DNA of 32,985 nucleotides from Myxosarcina sp. GA_180221_E-2-1-MAG-40_15 (GTDB lineage Bacteria; Cyanobacteriota; Cyanobacteriia; Cyanobacteriales; Xenococcaceae): contig JAIMKV010000056.1 in the NCBI GenBank assembly GCA_020692205.1, forward strand, positions 1 through 32,985, in the 5' to 3' direction. The notes below the pieces were generated by a model. That model was given only the letters and a program-made list of their open reading frames with translations. It had not been told where the DNA came from and made no database searches. Shown piece by piece: positions 6,668 through 14,774 of the stretch (positions are counted from its first letter, which is position 1; each line of letters starts with the position of its first letter). The position numbers were made by a program, and so were the translations under genes.

Positions 6668-9172
6668 TTATTCCAAATTAAGTGGATCGACATCAATGGT
6701 CATGCTCACAGATTGCGGTAAATGCGATCGCCAGATATTTAAATCGGGCAAGTTAGCCTGGGCTGCGGCGGGGAATTTAAGTAAAATTTGCCACCGATAG
6801 CGACGAGCAACCCGCATAATATTGGCTGGTGCAGGACCTAATATTTCGTATTCTGCGCTCAAAGTATCAATTAGGCGATCTGCTAAAGTGGCGGCAGCCT
6901 GTTCGACTTCTCCCTCGTCGATACTACTCAGCTTGATTAAAATTAAATTGCCGTAGGGAGGATAGTTTAATTCGGCTCTTTGGTTCAATTCGGTGGTGCT
7001 GAAATCTTCATAGTTATGGGTTTTAACCGCCTGAATTACTGGATGTTCTGGGGAATAAGTTTGTAAAATTACTTGACCAGGAATGTCGCCTCTACCTGCT
7101 CTGCCCGCTACCTGAGTTAAGGTTTGAAAGGCTCGTTCGGCTGCGCGATAATCACTGCGATGCAATAAGCCATCTGCTGCCACAATCCCGACTAAGGTGA
7201 CTCCTGCAATATCTAATCCTTTGGTTAGCATCTGAGTTCCGATTAAAATATCTGCTTCTTGCCGTATGAAGCGATCAATCAACTGCCGATGCGCACCCTT
7301 GTTGCGGGTAGTGTCGCTGTCAAACCGAATACATCTGAGATCAGGAAATAATTTAGCTAGTTCTTGGGTAACTTTTTGCGTCCCGCTACCAAAAAACTTG
7401 AGATAGGGAGAATTGCATTCAGGGCAAACATCGGGCTGGATACGTGTATGGTTGCAGTAGTGACAGCGCAATAACTTGGCTGCCCCTTCATGGGTATGGT
7501 GATAGGAAAGAGATACATCGCAATCTGGGCATTCCATGACGTACCCGCAACTACGGCAAGAGACAAACGTACTATGCCCTCGCCGAGGAATAAATAAAAT
7601 ACCCTGTTGTTTTTGTGATTGCATTTGAGCGATCGCCTGTTGTAGAGAAAGGCTAAAGATCGAGCGATTACCTCGACTTAATTCCTGACGCAGATCAACT
7701 ATGGTCACTTGGGGTAAAGGACGATTACCGATTCTTTCGGGTAAGGATAAATAAAATGTTTGATCTGTCTCTTCTTGTAAGGGCGAATAACCATTTGCCC
7801 CTACGCCCCTAACCTCGACTAAACTTTCCAATGACGGAGTAGCTGAACCTAAAACCAAAGGACATTTTTCTAACTCAGCGCGCCACTGTGCCACCTTGCG
7901 AGAGTGATAAGTTGGTGTGGGGCGGTCTTGTTTAAAACTAGAGTCGTGTTCTTCATCCAGAACAATCAAACCCAAATTTGGCAGCGGGGCAAAGATAGCC
8001 GATCGCGTGCCAATTACGACCTGGGGTTTTCCCTGTATGGTTTGTCGCCAAGTATCGTAACGTTCTCCAGCGGAAAGTTTGCTGTGATAGACACATACTT
8101 GTTCCCCAAAACGAGCGCGAAAGCGATCTGTTAGCTGTGGAGTTAAGCCGATTTCTGGTACTAAAACTAAAGCTGATTTTCCCTGTTTGAGAATCGGCGC
8201 GATCGCCTGGAGGTAGACTTCGGTTTTGCCTGAACCTGTTACTCCATGTAAAAGAATCTGAGCATAGCCTATTTGAGCATTGATTACTGCTAAGGCATCG
8301 GCTTGGGCTGGATTTAGTTCTTTGGGTTGATCTGCTGCTTGAGCAACACCCTGTTCTTGACGTAAAATCTCGCGTTCTGAGCAAATAATATAGCCTTTGG
8401 TTTCCAGTTTTTTAACTGTAGCTGAAGTAGTACGACACAACTGGATTAATTCTTTCAACCATAGTTCGCCACCGCGATTTTTTAAAATTTGCAAGATTTC
8501 TTGTTGTCTTGCGGTTAAATCGTCTAAAAAACTATTTTTTACCAGAGTAACGGCTATGCTTAATTTGGGTTTGGCTCGTTTGGGGGTTTCTAAGTAATTT
8601 TCGATCCAGCCTCGTTTATTGAGTTCCCTGATCCCACGGCTTGCCCCTTTGAGCTGATTTCTGAGATAATTGACGCTATAGTGACCATCTTTCTGACTTT
8701 GAAGCAGCTTGAGAACTTGGCCTGCAATCGCACTACAAAAAGCCTCGGCACCTGGAGGAACTGCGGCACTTAATTTTACTCTTCTTTGCGATCGCCCTAA
8801 CAAACCAGGGGGTAAAGCTACCCGAATTGCACTAATTAAATCTGCACTGTAGTAATTGGCTATTTTTTCTAACAGTTGCCAATAGGTATGTTGAAAAAAT
8901 CCCGATGTCATCACATCTTCAACAGGGCGAATTTGTTTGGGATCTAAAGATTCTGGGGGCGAGGTCAACAAGCGAATCGCAATTCCTCCAGTTAGCTGCA
9001 TCCCAAAAGGAATGCTAACTAAATCGCCTGGCTGCACCGTTAGATCTGGCGGCAGGCTATAGGTATATAAACCTTGTGTCCCTGGGCAATCAACCAAAAC
9101 CTCGACCCATTGCTGAGCATTAACTGTGTAATTATTTTGGGGTTCTGCTAGTAGCAGACTTGTTTGAGTCAT
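6668..9172 (-). CDS. priA: Primosomal replication-restart helicase PriA
   Basis: The 834-aa protein is PriA, which rebuilds replisomes at stalled forks. The N-terminal DNA-binding domain begins at VEVLVDCP. Walker A GVTGSGKT is near residue 310 and the DEEH box near 404. Zinc-binding cysteine pairs (CRSCG, CPDCD, CHYC, CPEC) lie about residues 538-590. The helicase motif QVAGRAGRG follows. The frame is open 65 codons further upstream to 9367, but that stretch does not look like PriA, so the ATG at 9172 is preferred although no Shine-Dalgarno precedes it. Around residues 457-466 the protein carries an unusual insert encoded by a palindromic repeat (7777-7804). Confidence 0.95.
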   Translation of the reverse strand: MTQTSLLLAEPQNNYTVNAQQWVEVLVDCPGTQGLYTYSLPPDLTVQPGDLVSIPFGMQLTGGIAIRLLTSPPESLDPKQIRPVEDVMTSGFFQHTYWQLLEKIANYYSADLISAIRVALPPGLLGRSQRRVKLSAAVPPGAEAFCSAIAGQVLKLLQSQKDGHYSVNYLRNQLKGASRGIRELNKRGWIENYLETPKRAKPKLSIAVTLVKNSFLDDLTARQQEILQILKNRGGELWLKELIQLCRTTSATVKKLETKGYIICSEREILRQEQGVAQAADQPKELNPAQADALAVINAQIGYAQILLHGVTGSGKTEVYLQAIAPILKQGKSALVLVPEIGLTPQLTDRFRARFGEQVCVYHSKLSAGERYDTWRQTIQGKPQVVIGTRSAIFAPLPNLGLIVLDEEHDSSFKQDRPTPTYHSRKVAQWRAELEKCPLVLGSATPSLESLVEVRGVGANGYSPLQEETDQTFYLSLPERIGNRPLPQVTIVDLRQELSRGNRSIFSLSLQQAIAQMQSQKQQGILFIPRRGHSTFVSCRSCGYVMECPDCDVSLSYHHTHEGAAKLLRCHYCNHTRIQPDVCPECNSPYLKFFGSGTQKVTQELAKLFPDLRCIRFDSDTTRNKGAHRQLIDRFIRQEADILIGTQMLTKGLDIAGVTLVGIVAADGLLHRSDYRAAERAFQTLTQVAGRAGRGDIPGQVILQTYSPEHPVIQAVKTHNYEDFSTTELNQRAELNYPPYGNLILIKLSSIDEGEVEQAAATLADRLIDTLSAEYEILGPAPANIMRVARRYRWQILLKFPAAAQANLPDLNIWRSHLPQSVSMTIDVDPLNLE
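7777..7804. repeat. Palindromic repeat inside the priA coding sequence
   Basis: The arms GTAAGGGCGAAT and ATTTGCCCCTAC pair at 10 of 12 positions around a 4-base loop. The two mismatches are transitions that remain G-U pairable on one strand. The same GTARGGGC...GCCCYTAC design occurs between genes at 16608-16628 and 29344-29371. Here it is read in frame as part of the extra residues VGANGYSPL, just after the conserved ATPSLESLVE of PriA. Confidence 0.65.
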
Positions 9173-9515
9173 AAATTTATCGCCAGAGTAATGCAGCATG
9201 TTCTTGGGCAAGCAGTCTGTTGCCGAGGTTTTTGAGGGGCTGTGACCCCATGTCGTGGTCTTAACTGGCGGGATTTCTCGATTAAACTGCACTCCTGTCT
9301 CTATGAGTGACGGCATTTTTAGGCGATCGCTACCATTTTGGAACAATACATTTTCCCCAGTTAACATTTACAGTTGATTAATTACTCGTAGCCAGAATAT
9401 CATTCTACTTGATCGCGTCAGGCAGCCAGCACTAACCATAATTACTGCCATCCACACAAATTATCGAATTAAATACCAGTTTTATTTTGTGTCATCAAGA
9501 ACATCAATCGGATTT

Positions 9516-9555
9516 ATCTAAGGATTAATAAGGGCAAGGTAATCAATCCTTAGAT
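9516..9555. promoter_or_regulatory. Inverted repeat upstream of the sigma factor gene (first)
   Basis: The 11-bp arms ATCTAAGGATT (9516-9526) and AATCCTTAGAT (9545-9555) match perfectly around 18 bases. It lies about 500 bp before the sigma start. A dyad of this size could be an operator or a leader hairpin; nothing in the sequence decides. Confidence 0.45.
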
Positions 9556-9685
9556 CAGCTAATCTGATTAAAGTCATCGCTTCATCACACCAACCATTTT
9601 CAAGTAAAGAGAGCTACATTTTTTAACAGAATTTTGTGAAAGGATATTAAGCTAATTACTTTAAAAAACTTGGTTATTAGTTATT

Positions 9686-9724
9686 TAATCTTTCTTAACA
9701 ATAATGAATTTTTAAGAAAGATTA
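9686..9724. promoter_or_regulatory. Inverted repeat upstream of the sigma factor gene (second)
   Basis: The 13-bp arms TAATCTTTCTTAA (9686-9698) and TTAAGAAAGATTA (9712-9724) are perfect reverse complements around a 13-base loop. It lies about 330 bp before the sigma ATG. As RNA it would be an AU-rich hairpin. As DNA it resembles a dimer binding site. It could also end a short unannotated transcript. Confidence 0.5.
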
Positions 9725-10049
9725 CAACCCAACCGCTGTAAGCAGTAGATCAAAATTATGTGTCTCAAATTACTATAATTTTTTCACAAATAATATTAAG
9801 AAAAGATATACTTTTAGCCGAAAAAATCAGAAACATGAGAATTTGATAATTAACTTAGAACGCAAAATAGATTTAGTCAAAAAAATAACCTGCATTGCTT
9901 ATAATTCCATTCAGGTCTTTTCGCGTAATTTTCAGACTTTTACTTAAGTATAAGCAATATAAATAGAAACTAGTTATATTAGTTAAAACTAACTATAAAT
10001 TATTTTTCAGACAGCGAAAAAATTGCTTTAGAAAATAGGAGCTAAGCCA

Positions 10050-11159
10050 ATGACTACAGTGAAATTGACAGAAAACGATGGTTACAGCATAAATCTTGCA
10101 GTTAGTGAAGAACCTCAAATCATAACCGAAGCTTTGAACTTAGTTGAAGCAGAATACTCTGATCAAAATCATCTTGGCTTAGGGACTAATAGCCGACGCA
10201 AAATCGCTTTGGAAGATAATGTTGGCGCATTTTTCAAGGAAATGGCTCGTTATCCTCTGTTAACTGCAGAAGAAGAAATTGTTTTGGCTAATGATGTCAA
10301 GTTAATGTTGAATGTCGAAAAAACTCGGCGCAAGCTAGCTGAACAACTGCAGCAAAAGCCGACTAAGGCTGAATTGGCAGCAGCAATGGGATTAGAATCA
10401 CCAAGACAGCTCGATATTGTGCTGTATCGGGGGAAAGTAGCTAAGCGCAAAATGATTCGTTCCAATTTACGACTGGTAGTATCTATTGCTAAACGCTATC
10501 TTAATCGGGGTGTTCCTTTCCTCGACTTAATTCAAGAAGGGGCGATTGGTTTAAATCGAGCTACAGAGAAGTTTGATCCCAATAAAGGCTATAAATTTTC
10601 TACCTATGCTTACTGGTGGATTCGTCAGGCAATTACCCGCACAATTGCTAATGATGCTCGGACGATCCGTTTGCCAATTCATATTGTTGAAAAACTCAAT
10701 AAACTTAAAAAGGCTCAGCGTAACTTAAAGCAAAAGCTACAGCGTAATCCTAGCGAGACAGAATTAGCCCAAGAGCTAAAAATACCTGCATCTCAACTAC
10801 GCCAGCTTTTAGAATTGCGTCGCCAGTCATTATCTTTGAATCATCGCGTTGGTAAAGCCGAAGATACAGAGCTAGTTGATCTTTTAGAGGATAGCGATCT
10901 CCAGCTTCCCGAAGAGCGGATGAATGAAACCATGATGCGCCAAGAAATTACTGATGTTCTTGATGATGTCTTAACCCAGCGGGAGAAGGACGTAATTTGT
11001 TTACGTTACGGTTTATCTAGCAGTCAACCCTACACTTTAGAAGAAGTGGGAGGAATGTTTAGCCTATCTCGCGAAAGAGTGCGCCAAATTCAAAGTAAAG
11101 CGATGCGTAAGCTGCGTCGGCCTCAAGTAGCACGTCGACTCAAAGGATGGCTCAGTTAA
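10050..11159 (+). CDS. Group 2 (non-essential, sigma-70-like) RNA polymerase sigma factor
   Basis: The 369-aa protein directs RNA polymerase to alternative promoters. Region 1.2 is at about residues 55-80 (NVGAFFKEMARYPLL). Region 2 is at 134-210, with the -10-reading segment KGYKFSTYAYWWIRQAI and IRLPIHI. Region 3 follows. Region 4 at the C-terminus has the helix-turn-helix TLEEVGGMFSLSRERVRQIQ for the -35 element. There is no long acidic N-terminal region 1.1, so this is a group 2 factor rather than the principal SigA. It most resembles the SigC/SigE type, but I would not fix the letter without a tree. AGGAG supports the start. A strong hairpin terminator follows at 11202. These factors usually answer to nutrient, light or temperature changes. 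Confidence 0.92.
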   Translation: MTTVKLTENDGYSINLAVSEEPQIITEALNLVEAEYSDQNHLGLGTNSRRKIALEDNVGAFFKEMARYPLLTAEEEIVLANDVKLMLNVEKTRRKLAEQLQQKPTKAELAAAMGLESPRQLDIVLYRGKVAKRKMIRSNLRLVVSIAKRYLNRGVPFLDLIQEGAIGLNRATEKFDPNKGYKFSTYAYWWIRQAITRTIANDARTIRLPIHIVEKLNKLKKAQRNLKQKLQRNPSETELAQELKIPASQLRQLLELRRQSLSLNHRVGKAEDTELVDLLEDSDLQLPEERMNETMMRQEITDVLDDVLTQREKDVICLRYGLSSSQPYTLEEVGGMFSLSRERVRQIQSKAMRKLRRPQVARRLKGWLS

Positions 11160-11201
11160 AATCCTTGATGAGTCAGTTCTGATTTTATTTGAGCAAAACA
11201 G

Positions 11202-11232
11202 AAACCAAGCCTTTGAATGAAAGGCTTGGTTT
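11202..11232 (+). terminator. Intrinsic terminator of the sigma factor gene
   Basis: Perfect 13-bp arms AAACCAAGCCTTT and AAAGGCTTGGTTT flank the loop GAATG, 43 bp after the stop codon. The run ends TTTAATTT. Because the arms begin with AAA, it could also stop transcription arriving from the DUF3143 gene on the other strand. Confidence 0.88.
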
Positions 11233-11306
11233 AATTTGCTGGTTCATAGCGCGATCGCTAAATGAGATAACCCGCAAAGTCGCTTAAAATAGCTCTAAAA
11301 ACCTAG

Positions 11307-11579
11307 TTATGGTCCTGAAAAAACCGCATCTTCTATATCTTGTCGACTGAGAGAATATTTAAACGAGCGACGCAGATTTTGACTTTCTGGTTCGGTATCA
11401 AAATAACGCACGGTCAATTCTTCGGTATCAAGGCAAATTTCTGCTTTCCAGGCTGATTCATCTATATACCAGCAGTGAAGATTATCTTCGTCTTGATTGC
11501 AGCCTTTACTGCGTAGCCAGTCTTCAATAGTCGGTAAAGTGTGATTGTATAGCGGGGTGTCTGCTTCTGGTAAACTCAC
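11307..11579 (-). CDS. DUF3143 family protein
   Basis: The 90-aa protein matches the cyanobacterial DUF3143 family, whose function is unknown. Recognisable blocks are TPLYNHTLPTIEDWL at the start, LHCWYIDESAWKAEICLD in the middle and FKYSLSRQDIEDAVF near the end. It is probably cytoplasmic; no signal or membrane segment is seen. It is convergent with the sigma factor gene, with the hairpin at 11202-11232 between them, and divergent from ispH. Confidence 0.88.
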   Translation of the reverse strand: MSLPEADTPLYNHTLPTIEDWLRSKGCNQDEDNLHCWYIDESAWKAEICLDTEELTVRYFDTEPESQNLRRSFKYSLSRQDIEDAVFSGP

Positions 11580-11828
11580 TAAAATTTTTCTTAAACTATA
11601 AAATAACGCAGGAAATCTTATCTTATTACATTTTGTTTAAGCTTTATATAGCGAGGAAAATTTTATTAGCTAGTTGGCTTGCTTGGATTAATGGCGATCG
11701 CTTTGCGGTTGGCAAATTCTAGGCAACAAAATAGCGACACAATCACCATATATAAAAAACTAATAGCTAGTGGTTCTAAAATACAGCTACTCTAGATCAA
11801 AATAAAATAAATCGATAAACGTATTTTT

Positions 11829-13037
11829 ATGCCCAATCAAAAAATAGATACCAAAGCTTTCAAACGTTCTTTGCAGCAGTCAGAAAACTATCATCGTCGC
11901 GGTTTTGGACACGATGCACAAGTGCATAAGAGTATGAATTCTGAATATCAAAGTGATTTGATTCAAATTATTCGCGATCGCAATTATCGCTATTCACAAG
12001 GAGATGTTACGATTCGTCTGGCTGAGTCTTTTGGCTTTTGTTGGGGGGTAGAAAGAGCCGTGGCGATGGCTTATGAAACTAGAGAGCATTTCCCCAACGA
12101 GAAAATTTGGATTACCAACGAAATTATCCATAATCCTTCGGTTAATCAGCGTTTGCGAGAGATGAACGTGGGCTTTATTGAACTGATTGATGGCGAGAAA
12201 GACTTTAGTGTAGTCGAAAGCGGTGATGTCATCATTTTGCCTGCTTTTGGTGCTAGTGTCCAAGAAATGCAGCTGCTCAATGATCGAGGCTGTAAAATTG
12301 TCGATACTACCTGTCCTTGGGTGTCTAAAGTGTGGAATTCTGTCGAAAAGCACAAAAAACGCGACTATACCTCAATTATTCACGGTAAATATGCCCATGA
12401 AGAGACGGTAGCTACTAGTTCCTTTGCCGAACGCTATTTGGTAGTGTTAAATCTGACCCAGGCAGAATATGTGACTAACTATATTCTTCATGGTGGGGAC
12501 AAAGAAGAGTTTTTAGCTTTATTTAAAAATGCTTACTCTCAAGGATTCGATCCCGATCGCGATTTAGAGAAAGTAGGCATTGCCAATCAAACCACCATGC
12601 TCAAAAGCGAAACTGAGCAAATTGGCAAGCTTTTGGAACAAACCATGTTGAAAAAATATGGTCCAACCGAATTAAATGAACATTTTATGAGTTTTAATAC
12701 CATATGTGATGCCACTCAAGAAAGACAGGATGCCATGTTCGACTTGGTGAAAGAAGATTTATCCTTGATGATCGTTATTGGTGGCTTTAATTCTTCTAAT
12801 ACGACTCATCTCCAGGAAATCTCCGTCGAGAACAAAATTCCTTCTTATCATATTGACTCTGTAGCAAGAATTCTAAGCGGCGATCGCCTAGAACACAAGC
12901 CTTTAGATGGAGAAATTACCGTTGCCAAAAACTGGCTACCAGAGGGAAAAATTACCGTCGGCGTAACCAGTGGTGCATCTACTCCCGATAAAGTGGTGGC
13001 TGATGTGATTAAAAAGATATTTGAGTTAAAACATTGA
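11829..13037 (+). CDS. ispH: 4-hydroxy-3-methylbut-2-enyl diphosphate reductase (IspH/LytB)
   Basis: The 402-aa enzyme makes isopentenyl and dimethylallyl diphosphate, the last step of the MEP isoprenoid pathway. The iron-sulfur cluster cysteines are C71 ([11 protein letters not shown]), C162 (DTTCPWV) and C293 ([11 protein letters not shown]). HGKYAHEE supplies conserved histidine and glutamate residues. It is the long form of cyanobacteria and plastids, with about 60 residues before the core that most bacteria lack, and an insertion around residues 215-250. Electrons would come from ferredoxin in this group. It is monocistronic, followed by a repeat-rich gap. The 249-bp gap before it contains one HIP1 site and no gene. 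Confidence 0.96.
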   Translation: MPNQKIDTKAFKRSLQQSENYHRRGFGHDAQVHKSMNSEYQSDLIQIIRDRNYRYSQGDVTIRLAESFGFCWGVERAVAMAYETREHFPNEKIWITNEIIHNPSVNQRLREMNVGFIELIDGEKDFSVVESGDVIILPAFGASVQEMQLLNDRGCKIVDTTCPWVSKVWNSVEKHKKRDYTSIIHGKYAHEETVATSSFAERYLVVLNLTQAEYVTNYILHGGDKEEFLALFKNAYSQGFDPDRDLEKVGIANQTTMLKSETEQIGKLLEQTMLKKYGPTELNEHFMSFNTICDATQERQDAMFDLVKEDLSLMIVIGGFNSSNTTHLQEISVENKIPSYHIDSVARILSGDRLEHKPLDGEITVAKNWLPEGKITVGVTSGASTPDKVVADVIKKIFELKH

Positions 13038-13064
13038 GAATATTTACATAATTATTAATTAAAA

Positions 13065-13199
13065 AGCTATTAGCGCAGCGCGTAAGCGCGATGCGAAGCG
13101 AGTCTTTTAGGGCAGATCTTCGTCTTACGACGACTGGCAAAGCTTTGCTTTGCGCAGCTATTAGCTTCTTGATGCAGTCACTCATGGGGGAAACCCCCA
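13065..13199. repeat. Cluster of palindromes and AGCTATTAGC repeats
   Basis: Between ispH and the M16 gene lie two direct copies of AGCTATTAGC (13065-13074, 13156-13165), several short dyads including TCGTC/GACGA (13120-13133), the palindrome GCAAAGCTTTGC (13137-13148), and the hairpin TGGGGGAAACCCCCA (13185-13199). The region is much more GC-rich than its surroundings. It looks like a nest of cyanobacterial intergenic repeats. The last hairpin could terminate transcription from one or both convergent genes. Confidence 0.75.
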
Positions 13200-13274
13200 A
13201 GACCGCGCTGCATCGCTTTTAGCTACCTTAACCGAGCAATTATCTTAACCCAAATTGAGGTTAATTACTGAAAG

Positions 13275-14534
13275 TTAGCCTTCTGGTTTGACAATTGAAA
13301 TGTAAGGCTGACTCAGATATTTATTGGCTACCTGGTACACTTTTTCAGCAGTAATTGGGGGAATAGTAGCTTGGAAGGTACTGTCAAACTCTACCCCCAA
13401 ACCCAAGGTTTCGTACCAGCCATAGGTTTGAGCAATTTCACCATTGGTTTGTTTACCCAGAGCATATTGTCCCAGAAGCTTATTTTTCGCTCCCTGCAAC
13501 TCCTCATCCGTCAAGGTTTCTTTGGTTAGACGTTCTACCTCGCTACTTAAACCTTCAATCGCGATCGCAGTATTAGCAGGTGCTGTTCCCATATAAGTAA
13601 TAAAGGGGGCAATATCTAAACGAGTGGGAAAAAATGCCGAAATATCGTAAGCTAAACCTCGTTTTTCTCGTAATTCGACAAACAAACGGCTAGAGAGTCC
13701 GTTACCTAAATAAGTGCTAATTAGTTTTAAGACGGGATAATCCTCAAGATTTACCTTTGTCCCCAAGTAACCCAGCATCACAATCGACTGTTGAGTATCT
13801 TGAATAATTTCTTGCTGAGAAGGATTAAGAGTAGGAGAATTTAACGGGTAAGAAAGACAAGGATAATCTGGTTTTGGCCAATCACGAAAAACTTCGGAAA
13901 TAAGATTAACTGCTTGCTCTTGGGTAATTCGTCCAGACAGACTGATAACTAAGTTATCAGGACGAAAATAAGTCTGATGATACTGCTGGAGATTGGCGCG
14001 AGTTAAAGCTGCGAGGCTAGTTTCTGTACCCAAGACAGAAACGCCATAGGGATGTTGCGGATACATTTGTTGGCGCAACTGATCAAAAGCCACGTTAAAC
14101 GGCTGTTCTTTTTGGGAACGAATTGCCTGTAAAGTTAGCTTGCGTTCCAATTCTACTTCTAATTCAGGGAAAGTAGGCGATCGCATAATCTCTGCCAACA
14201 GCTTCAGCATTGACGGGAAATCTGACGATACAGTTTTGAGACTGAGCGAAAAATAATCAGTTGAAGCATCTGCACCTAACCCCGCACCAATCGACTCAAT
14301 TTTTTCGGCAATTTCTAAAGCAGATAAATTCTCTGTTCCCTTGGTGATTACTGCCGAGACTAAATTAGCTACTCCAGCTTGCTCTAGTTTTTCGGTAATT
14401 GTACCTGCACCTTTAAGAAAAAAACGACCTGAAATGATATCTGCTGCCTGGTTTTCGACGACGATTAAAGTGATGGCATTGTCTAAAACTAAGCGGTGCA
14501 GGTGAGGAATCGTTATAGTGGAATTGGAAGACAT
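13275..14534 (-). CDS. M16 family peptidase homologue lacking the zinc-binding motif
   Basis: The 419-aa protein has the M16 (pitrilysin/mitochondrial processing peptidase) fold. An N-terminal domain carries SGRFFLKGAGTITE and the family stretch VTKGTENLSALEIAEKIESIG. A C-terminal M16_C-like domain contains RPDNLVISLSGRI and GLSSRLFVELREKRGLAYD. Active members carry HxxEH in the first domain; here that position reads AGVANLVSAVITKGT, with neither histidine nor glutamate. It is probably the non-catalytic partner of a two-chain peptidase. In many cyanobacteria the partner is adjacent, but none is in this window. No signal peptide is evident. Confidence 0.88.
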   Translation of the reverse strand: MSSNSTITIPHLHRLVLDNAITLIVVENQAADIISGRFFLKGAGTITEKLEQAGVANLVSAVITKGTENLSALEIAEKIESIGAGLGADASTDYFSLSLKTVSSDFPSMLKLLAEIMRSPTFPELEVELERKLTLQAIRSQKEQPFNVAFDQLRQQMYPQHPYGVSVLGTETSLAALTRANLQQYHQTYFRPDNLVISLSGRITQEQAVNLISEVFRDWPKPDYPCLSYPLNSPTLNPSQQEIIQDTQQSIVMLGYLGTKVNLEDYPVLKLISTYLGNGLSSRLFVELREKRGLAYDISAFFPTRLDIAPFITYMGTAPANTAIAIEGLSSEVERLTKETLTDEELQGAKNKLLGQYALGKQTNGEIAQTYGWYETLGLGVEFDSTFQATIPPITAEKVYQVANKYLSQPYISIVKPEG

Positions 14535-14774
14535 AAGGTATTTTATTAATGAAATTAATTTATTGTTAGCCGAATAAACCGCCTGTATCTATATCTAAGC
14601 AGCTTTTTTCAGCATAGGTTTACCAATTAAGCAAAAAACCATAAACGCAACACTGAGTTTTGAACCCAAAAAGCTGGAAAATTTTCTGGAGCAAGGTAGT
14701 AATATTTATCTTGCTTCCTCCCTATATCCTCATCATTCATTCCTCCTCTTTCATCCTTTTAAGTCTTTTAAGTA

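Larger units (their letters stand above)
9368..10049. other. Long AT-rich gap upstream of the sigma factor gene
   Basis: This 682-bp gap lies between the divergently transcribed priA and sigma factor genes. It holds no gene I can support. It is very AT-rich near the sigma gene. Two strong inverted repeats (9516-9555 and 9686-9724) are annotated separately. AGGAG lies about eight bases before the sigma ATG. Promoters for both neighbours must lie here or close by, but I cannot place them with confidence. Confidence 0.6.

Noticed and set aside
7953-8384. 143-codon open frame on the minus strand inside priA
   Set aside because: It overlaps the conserved helicase core of priA in another frame, and its serine- and arginine-rich composition looks like a frame shadow.
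9173-9367. N-terminal extension of PriA to the ATG at 9367
   Set aside because: The extra 65 residues do not resemble PriA, and the ATG at 9172 begins at the normal family position.
11994-12353. 119-codon open frame antisense to ispH
   Set aside because: It is fully inside ispH, opposite conserved codons, with no recognisable protein features.
13009-13200. 63-codon minus-strand open frame between ispH and the M16 gene
   Set aside because: It runs through the palindromic repeat cluster, and its translation reflects the repeats.
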